Assembly: GCF_910578445.1 (NCBI RefSeq)
Contig: NZ_CAJTQC010000039.1
Span: 1 to 12,557 of the forward strand
Source: an uncultured Duncaniella sp.
GTDB taxonomy: Bacteria > Bacteroidota > Bacteroidia > Bacteroidales > Muribaculaceae
DNA: 12,557 nt
Direction: 5' to 3'
Shown: in pieces, positions 7,634-12,557 of the stretch
Layout of the letters: each line of letters begins with the position of its first letter
Numbering within the stretch: position 1 is the stretch's first letter
Notes under the pieces: model-generated
Told to the model about the DNA's origin: nothing
Databases searched by the model: none
Seen by the model: the letters and a program-made list of their open reading frames with translations, nothing else
Program-made: the position numbers and the translations under genes

Positions 7634-7954
7634 CTACAGATTTTTTTTGTTTTTCTTTGCCGGATTAGCCGGAAACCATCCTCGTTCCACCCGTTTTTCC
7701 TGCTCGAATATTTCTCCGATGGTCCAGAAAGAAGAAAATGAAAACACACCAAGCAGGGATGACCAGAAAACATCATCGACAAGAAGCGTCCCTGCAATTC
7801 CCATAATTCCAAGCAACAGGAAACACCACCAGCAGCGTGTTCCGAAATAATATTCACACTTGATGGTTACCGGATGGAAAATACCGATTATGATAAATGT
7901 ACAGATGCCTATTGTAAGGCCAAGCAAATGATACTCTGAAAGAATTTCGCTCAT
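7634..7954 (-). CDS. DUF4491 family membrane protein
   Basis: A 106-aa inner-membrane protein of unknown function. Three hydrophobic helices are visible at about 8-27, 43-60 and 62-80. Conserved family motifs are FHP (26-28), EYYFGTRCWW (34-43) and GWFPANP (92-98), ending in a Lys/Asn-rich tail. The arrangement and length match DUF4491, a small Bacteroidota family. ATG at 7954 gives the full first helix. It lies 31 nt after the 170-aa exported protein gene and 61 nt before the hydrolase start, consistent with a shared transcript. A fusion or catalytic residue is not apparent. Confidence 0.85.
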   Translation of the reverse strand: MSEILSEYHLLGLTIGICTFIIIGIFHPVTIKCEYYFGTRCWWCFLLLGIMGIAGTLLVDDVFWSSLLGVFSFSSFWTIGEIFEQEKRVERGWFPANPAKKNKKNL

Positions 7955-7985
7955 GGAAAATTATTATCTATTGGATTGTATTTAT

Positions 7986-8498
7986 TTATAATTCTGTAGA
8001 TTCAACGGACTGAAGAGAAGGGGATATGTATCTGATAACTGAACAATCGACGCTATAAGGCGTCACATTCTCCACACGAGGCTGACGGCCTTTATGATAA
8101 TAAAATGAATTCTGCCTGTCCCATGATGGAAACTCTACCCGGCGCGTCGCACCCGACGGAATATCCGCACGCAACAGCCTTTTCATTTCATGAAGCATTC
8201 GCCCCTGCATGTCTTTGTAGGTTATCCGGATTTCAACCGCAGTTATTTCCCTTTCTGTCCTATTACTTATAAACAGACTTTCCTTCCGGGAATTCAACGG
8301 TTTATCATATCCCGACAATCTGACATCGGCCTGCGATACAACCATCACGGTATCAAACGGTAGCTGACGGGCATCCTCCTTCTGCCTCTTCTCTACCCTT
8401 AACTTTCCGCGAAGCGTCTTCTCGGCACTCGCCTTCTGTCCCGACACCGATGCCGAGAGAACAATGAAAATCATCAGAAAGCGTAGAGCTGAATACAT
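7986..8498 (-). CDS. Exported beta-rich protein of unknown function
   Basis: A 170-aa protein with a signal peptide (about 1-24, hydrophobic core LRFLMIFIVLSASVSG) and no lipobox. A basic, charged stretch (29-43) is followed by alternating hydrophobic strands from about 50 to 155. The pattern ESLFISN, ITAVEIRITYKDMQGRMLH, then ADIPSGATRRVEFPSWDRQ resembles small Ig-like or FxLYD-like beta-sandwich domains, in which a residue is compared between alternative modified states; this is a fold guess only. I recognise the SGYDKPL and FPSWDRQ motifs as conserved in Bacteroidales hypothetical proteins. It sits 35 nt downstream of the 216-aa exported protein gene, so the two products may act together in the periplasm. 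No enzyme motif is seen. Confidence 0.75.
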   Translation of the reverse strand: MYSALRFLMIFIVLSASVSGQKASAEKTLRGKLRVEKRQKEDARQLPFDTVMVVSQADVRLSGYDKPLNSRKESLFISNRTEREITAVEIRITYKDMQGRMLHEMKRLLRADIPSGATRRVEFPSWDRQNSFYYHKGRQPRVENVTPYSVDCSVIRYISPSLQSVESTEL

Positions 8499-8533
8499 GT
8501 ATCAATCTGTTTTAGCGTGGAACTACTGTATCC

Positions 8534-9184
8534 TTACAGATAGCGAGGTTCGGCAGGAATGGCAGGCAGCGGATACACCCGTATACAACCATTTATGTCA
8601 CCGGGCTTCTTTTCCCTTTTGGTTATCAGACGACTATACATATAAGGCAAGAGTCTCCACCAATTAAAACTAAACGTCGTGCCATAGCGGTTTATTGCCA
8701 TACGTCCGTCACTGTCACCAAGTGTCAGCGTAAAAGTGCGAGGGGAATACAATTTCGTGCCGTCGTCGGTCCTTCCGGTGTAAATCCTTGCATCATAGAC
8801 ACCTCGTTTAGCCGTCGGAGAAAGATAACCCATCACCGTACCGGGACGCAAAGACAAATCCGCCGCACGCACGATAACCATCCTGTAGGTCACTGTTCCT
8901 GCTTCGTCGGCTGAAAATTCACGGTCTGCCACCCGTTCAACGGCCATCAATGTCCCTTCTGCGGCAAAACGCCACAGGCCTTCGACTGAGTGCATAGGCA
9001 TAGTTGAAAGCCGTTCGACCACTTCCGCCGCAGTGTCGTAGCCAGTCAGCCTTTCTGAAAAACCGGGCACATTGTCAAGCACCTTCGCCTCGATTCCCTT
9101 AGAGGAAGTCGAGGCGAAGACACCGGTTGTCGTGAAAAGCACGACAAGAGTAGTAAATATGCCTGATAAGTGAATCTTACACAT
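8534..9184 (-). CDS. Exported Bacteroidales protein of unknown function
   Basis: A 216-aa protein with a signal peptide (about 1-24, ending GVFA) and no clear lipobox. The mature part has a repeated aromatic and strand pattern: SVEGLW (66-71), then TYRMVIVRAADLSLRPGT and MGYLSPTA (118-125), a Tyr-rich strand near 130-135, and a C-terminal IRVYP...PRYL (201-216). This layout matches a set of Bacteroidales hypothetical proteins that I recognise by motif but cannot name. No catalytic triad or metal site is evident. It begins 34 nt after the DUF3078 gene ends and runs into the 170-aa gene, so an envelope role beside that barrel is likely. Its start at ATG 9184 is the only one giving a signal peptide. 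Confidence 0.75.
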   Translation of the reverse strand: MCKIHLSGIFTTLVVLFTTTGVFASTSSKGIEAKVLDNVPGFSERLTGYDTAAEVVERLSTMPMHSVEGLWRFAAEGTLMAVERVADREFSADEAGTVTYRMVIVRAADLSLRPGTVMGYLSPTAKRGVYDARIYTGRTDDGTKLYSPRTFTLTLGDSDGRMAINRYGTTFSFNWWRLLPYMYSRLITKREKKPGDINGCIRVYPLPAIPAEPRYL

Positions 9185-9218
9185 TATGGAGAGAGTGATG
9201 GGGCAGTAAGATCAACCC

Positions 9219-10655
9219 TTATATTGACGAGAATTTGTATGCAAATCCAAACGAAAGGATTTCTTTAAGCTGGAATTTACGCCAGTCAGCGTCATTGCTT
9301 GAAGGAGTCGATGTGTCATAGCGCATATGGACATAAATCTGTGTCGACAGGAAACGGTTGATATTGAATGAGAGTGTATTTTCCCAGTCGCCATAAGCAT
9401 AGTCATAATCGGTAAAGACAAACAACCTCGAACGAAGACTGATATTGTCACGGATAACCCACAAAAGCTTGGCTTCGGCGTTAGAACCATACTGGCTCAC
9501 TGTTTTACGCCCCTTTTCTATACCATATGATGTCTCGTCCATACGATGATTGACACAGGTCTTCATATTCCATGAAAACGGTGAAATCGAAGCGTCAAGT
9601 GTAAAGGTCTTTTTGGGATTTGCATAATTATAAGTCATACCGACACCGACATTGAGCTCACCGGGAGAAAGGAAAGCACCTTTCATGTCATGAGTATTTG
9701 CCTTATAATTATGCAGGAACTGGGTCTTGAACGAGACATTTGTCGAATAATACCAATATTTAGATGCTTTGTAACCTGCAAGCATATTAAATTGGAACAA
9801 ATCCTCGGAAATCGAATAATTTCTAAGCGAATCGTTAGGAGCATCATTCATGCCGAGTTTATACTGGAACGTAGTCTCGAAAAGCAATTTTTTATGGAAA
9901 GCCGGATTCAGCTTCACATTATAGAAGAGGTTGACAAGCACATTTATATTGTTGTTACCTCCCTGATACCAGTTTGGCGATACATAGGCCTGAGAGAACT
10001 GGATTGAACTGTTGAATGTACGCAGCCAGTACCGGCGTCCGAACGTCGCTTCCATCTGTTTCTTGGGAGCTTCTTTTATAGGAAGTTCGGCTATGACTAT
10101 CTTGGCAGTATTCGGATCGACAGTAGCCTCGAACTTCTTGGGTGGCTCAGGCAACGATGCCTCGTCGAAACGCACATCCGCCGGAAGATTCACGATAAAC
10201 GACTGCTTTGCACGACGGATAAGATTATTGTGATAATAATCTGTCGCAAGCCATCCATAAATCGAATCGGTCAACGCCACCTCACCTCCGGCATCGGCGA
10301 TGCGGATAGTGTCGAGCATCTGATATGAATCAAACACAACGGGACGGAAATAGTACGACGGCAGGGGAGTGGTCGGTACATACATCGTATTAAGCAGACT
10401 GTCGATCGGCAGCGGACCAAACTTTAGTGAATCCGCAACCAGTGAATCGGCCGACAACACGGATATTACAGACAGATTACCGTCAGCCGGAGACAACAGT
10501 TCAAGCGAATCGGCCTCAAAATCATTGGCCGAAAACCGGTAATTATAGATTTCAGAACGTGTAAAAGGAGCTCCAAATATAGAAGCCGTCTGCCCAAACC
10601 CTGAGACAAGGCCTAAGACAGTTAAAAATAATCCCGATAGAAATGTCCTAAACAT
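9219..10655 (-). CDS. DUF3078 outer-membrane beta-barrel protein
   Basis: A 478-aa envelope protein. Residues 1-22 are a signal peptide. Residues of about 23-205 form a non-barrel N-terminal region rich in Ser, Asp and Pro with several D-S-L repeats (49-51, 70-71, 75-77, 85-87). Residues from about 207 to the end look like a beta-barrel of alternating strands, with the DUF3078 hallmark SQAYVSPNWYQGGNNN (221-236), then FLSPGELNVGVGMTYNY, GDWENTLSF and ILSFGFAYKF at the C-terminus. The function of DUF3078 is unknown; the barrel is presumed to lie in the outer membrane. It is the first gene of the five-gene operon and has a strong promoter 79 nt upstream of its ATG. Confidence 0.88.
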   Translation of the reverse strand: MFRTFLSGLFLTVLGLVSGFGQTASIFGAPFTRSEIYNYRFSANDFEADSLELLSPADGNLSVISVLSADSLVADSLKFGPLPIDSLLNTMYVPTTPLPSYYFRPVVFDSYQMLDTIRIADAGGEVALTDSIYGWLATDYYHNNLIRRAKQSFIVNLPADVRFDEASLPEPPKKFEATVDPNTAKIVIAELPIKEAPKKQMEATFGRRYWLRTFNSSIQFSQAYVSPNWYQGGNNNINVLVNLFYNVKLNPAFHKKLLFETTFQYKLGMNDAPNDSLRNYSISEDLFQFNMLAGYKASKYWYYSTNVSFKTQFLHNYKANTHDMKGAFLSPGELNVGVGMTYNYANPKKTFTLDASISPFSWNMKTCVNHRMDETSYGIEKGRKTVSQYGSNAEAKLLWVIRDNISLRSRLFVFTDYDYAYGDWENTLSFNINRFLSTQIYVHMRYDTSTPSSNDADWRKFQLKEILSFGFAYKFSSI

Positions 10656-10733
10656 GATGATTGGTAAATCCTTGAATGAATTGAAAACTATTGACTCTTG
10701 TCAGAGTCTGATTACCCGATTTGTTATAATGTG

Positions 10734-10765
10734 CAAATTTACATAAAAAATTCCTCAACTACAAA
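10734..10765 (-). promoter_or_regulatory. Promoter for the DUF3078 operon
   Basis: Minus-strand reading: TTTG (complement of 10762-10765), 20 nt, TAAATTTG (complement of 10734-10741). It is an exact consensus match. The predicted start near 10730 leaves a leader of about 75 nt. The -33 TTTG overlaps the T-tract of the upstream FadL terminator. Confidence 0.7.
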
Positions 10766-10826
10766 AAAAGCATAAATAATGACAGCTTCCTTTCATGGAC
10801 CTGTTAATCCATGACCGGAAGCTGTC
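10762..10826 (-). terminator. Intrinsic terminator of the FadL-like gene
   Basis: GACAGCTTCC (10781-10790) pairs with GGAAGCTGTC (10817-10826) over 10 bp. After a 2x2 internal loop, TCATGGA (10793-10799) pairs with TCCATGA (10808-10814). On the minus strand the stem is followed by a T-rich stretch including seven T in a row (complement of 10763-10769). It lies 37 nt past the gene's stop codon. Confidence 0.88.
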
Positions 10827-10862
10827 AGTAGTGTCTTCAGACTATCTGAAATCCTTCAGGAT

Positions 10863-12269
10863 TCAGAAGCTGTAGCTGATTCCTATCGAGGGGATAAAAG
10901 CATGGAGCTTATAGTCAGCGGTAAACGTTCCTGTCGGTTTGAAACCCATTGCATCAATCATCGACGAGGGAATTCCGGCATCTGTAAGCTTTTTAATCAT
11001 TGTCGCGCCGAGAAGGTCGTTATACTCGCATGACGCATTATCGATGCCAAGACCGGCAACATACATGAAGGCGAGATCGATTGAAAGCGACGGGATAGGG
11101 CGGAACGACAGACCTACGGTCGGCTCAATCTTGGTCATGCCCGGAGTCTCGGGGTTGTAATACTTGTCATTGACAGGAGATGTATCAATCATAAGACCGA
11201 GACGTGCGTCAAAACGGTCAGTCACAGCATACTGTCCACCGAGTGAATAGCACCATGAGTTCTTATACTTCTTGGTTATATTCTGGTTATAGGGAGTGAG
11301 CTGCTCGGCAAGGAACTCAATGTCAAGACGCTTGTAGGCATGCCATCCTGTAAGACGGGCATCGAAAGCGAGTGTGAGACGGTCGACAGGCTTATATGAC
11401 ACACCAAGTCCCATAACCCAAGGACAAGGCATCTCGGCCTTGAAATTAGCCTCGTTTATGAGGTCAAGACTCTCGCCAAGAATACCCTGAGCAACTGCAT
11501 TTGCATATTTGACATGGGCATCGCCGGCCTTGACCTTCATCTTCATCTGAGAGCGGTATGAAGCACCGACAGTGAGATTTTCAGTAATGTTGTACATCGC
11601 ACCGACATTGAAACCGACCACCATGTCAGCCTTTCCGTTAAGATTGACGGATGCAGGTGTAGTCGAACCGAACGCAGGAGTCTCAGCCGGAAGCTGACCG
11701 ATTGTCTTGAGGGCGTTTATAGCCTTGTCAGTGGTCTCGGCAGTCACAAGTCCCTTGTTGAGATCGACAGTGCCCCATGAAACCATTGCTCCCGCACCGA
11801 TTGAGAATTTAGGTGTGATTGCCCATGCCAGAGTCGGCTGAATGGTAAACACTTTAAGGTTTACATTCTGATTGAGCACTGCACCGGGCCAGTTGTCAGT
11901 CCAGTTTATCGAAGAACCATATGGTGTATAGAACGAGATTCCACCCTTAAGATTATCATATATTGAAAATGCGGCATGTACGCCTATAGGAGTGGAAACA
12001 CCGTTGTCAGTGGTATAATCTACGTTATCGACAGTTGCGGTGCAAGTAGGCATTATACCGGTGACAGAACCCGACAAGTCAAGGGTCTTGTCCATATATG
12101 CCATACCTGCGGGATTAAAGAACATGCTTTCAGCACCAAGCTTAAGTGCAATACCCGTGTGACCCATGCCGATCTGTTTTGCCGACAATGAATTGATCTG
12201 GTAACCTTCAGCTTTTGCTGTGCCCCAAACCGAGACAACAGCCAAGGCTGCGACAATAAATTTCTTCAT
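10863..12269 (-). CDS. FadL/OmpP1/TodX-family outer-membrane channel
   Basis: A 468-aa outer-membrane barrel of the hydrophobic-substrate channel family. ATG at 12269 is chosen because it starts MKKFIVAALAVVSVWGTAKA, a clean signal peptide cut after Ala20; a TTG at 12296 only adds a junk extension. The mature start EGYQINSLSAKQIGMGHTGI and the NPAG motif (52-55) match the N-terminal hatch of FadL-type proteins. TPYG and NWPG lie in the extracellular-loop region, and alternating strands run to the C-terminal SYSF, whose terminal Phe fits barrel-assembly recognition. In other phyla FadL imports long-chain fatty acids; the cargo here is unknown. It is monocistronic by the look of its own promoter and terminator. 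Confidence 0.9.
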   Translation of the reverse strand: MKKFIVAALAVVSVWGTAKAEGYQINSLSAKQIGMGHTGIALKLGAESMFFNPAGMAYMDKTLDLSGSVTGIMPTCTATVDNVDYTTDNGVSTPIGVHAAFSIYDNLKGGISFYTPYGSSINWTDNWPGAVLNQNVNLKVFTIQPTLAWAITPKFSIGAGAMVSWGTVDLNKGLVTAETTDKAINALKTIGQLPAETPAFGSTTPASVNLNGKADMVVGFNVGAMYNITENLTVGASYRSQMKMKVKAGDAHVKYANAVAQGILGESLDLINEANFKAEMPCPWVMGLGVSYKPVDRLTLAFDARLTGWHAYKRLDIEFLAEQLTPYNQNITKKYKNSWCYSLGGQYAVTDRFDARLGLMIDTSPVNDKYYNPETPGMTKIEPTVGLSFRPIPSLSIDLAFMYVAGLGIDNASCEYNDLLGATMIKKLTDAGIPSSMIDAMGFKPTGTFTADYKLHAFIPSIGISYSF

Positions 12270-12348
12270 AGATAGAAAGTTAATGATTGGCGACAAGAAT
12301 AGCTATATCAACATAAGATTCTTGCCTGTAAACTATTAAAATCGACCG

Positions 12349-12380
12349 CAAAGGTAGAGTTAACCCATGAGATACCCAAG
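12349..12380 (-). promoter_or_regulatory. Promoter for the FadL-like gene
   Basis: Minus-strand reading: CTTG (complement of 12377-12380, one mismatch to TTTG), 20 nt, TACCTTTG (complement of 12349-12356, exact TAnnTTTG). The predicted start near 12345 gives a leader of about 75 nt. The rest of the region to 12557 shows no supported gene. Confidence 0.65.
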
Positions 12381-12396
12381 TGAATATACACTTTTT

Positions 12397-12424
12397 AACA
12401 GAAAAATTTTACTGAATTTCTGTT
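12397..12424. repeat. A+T-rich inverted repeat upstream of the FadL promoter
   Basis: AACAGAAA (12397-12404) and TTTCTGTT (12417-12424) form a perfect 8-bp inverted repeat with a 12-nt spacer, followed on plus by T at 12425-12429. It lies 17 nt upstream of the FadL -33 box. It could be an operator, or a weak plus-strand terminator for nothing visible. Confidence 0.3.
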
Positions 12425-12557
12425 TTTTTGGTCAAAATATAACGGACATCAGAGCTTGCCGACAGTTCCCCATTCTATATCCAGATTATCCAAACAGCCG
12501 ATTTTAACGTGAGTTCGATATAAGCAATAGACCATTCACCAATAAAACAATCAGCCA

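Noticed and set aside
12270..12296. TTG start at 12296 for the FadL-like protein.
   Set aside because: It adds nine residues in front of a perfect signal peptide that begins at ATG 12269.
12449..12535. A 28-codon minus-strand frame beginning ATG at 12535 and ending in a protein-like C-terminus (NLDIEWGTVGKL).
   Set aside because: Too short, no promoter or homology that I recognise, and two in-frame stops lie just upstream. It may be chance.

Overview
The window reads as a chromosomal segment of a gut-type Bacteroidales bacterium. A Muribaculaceae-like lineage is my inference from protein flavour and moderate G+C, not something shown directly. Support comes from families largely confined to Bacteroidota (DUF3078 barrel, DUF4491 membrane protein, DUF4595-like fragment). 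Four copies of the Bacteroidetes sigma-ABfr promoter pattern (TTTG, 19-20 nt, TAnnTTTG) also stand directly in front of genes. There are no tRNAs, rRNAs, CRISPR arrays, transposases or phage genes. This is mostly ordinary core and envelope DNA.

Layout: an A+T-rich, start-poor DUF4595-like fragment lies at the left edge (16-531). A 209-nt gap with a promoter then leads to dnaX (clamp-loader tau/gamma, 741-2645), closely followed by a TM1586-type nitroreductase (2671-3339). A strong bidirectional hairpin terminator (3411-3462) separates these from the convergent ppiD-like periplasmic chaperone gene (3493-5565, minus). Divergent from ppiD is a secreted SGNH hydrolase (5845-6546, plus). Its stop codon directly abuts the stop of a convergent alpha/beta hydrolase.

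From 6547 to 10655 five minus-strand genes are spaced 31 to 61 nt apart and look like one operon. In order of transcription they are a DUF3078 outer-membrane barrel, an exported 216-aa protein, an exported 170-aa beta-rich protein, a DUF4491 three-helix membrane protein and an exported alpha/beta hydrolase. One good promoter (10734-10765) precedes the barrel gene. Upstream of it, behind its own terminator, sits a FadL/OmpP1-type outer-membrane channel with its own promoter (10863-12269). The last 288 nt hold that promoter and no convincing gene.

Functionally the window joins DNA replication (DnaX) to cell-envelope work: outer-membrane protein folding (PpiD-like), two outer-membrane barrels, two exported hydrolases and two uncharacterised exported proteins. 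The best candidate for something undescribed is the five-gene envelope cluster. Second is a GC-rich REP-like hairpin embedded in frame in dnaX at the domain III/linker junction, next to an A6 run.
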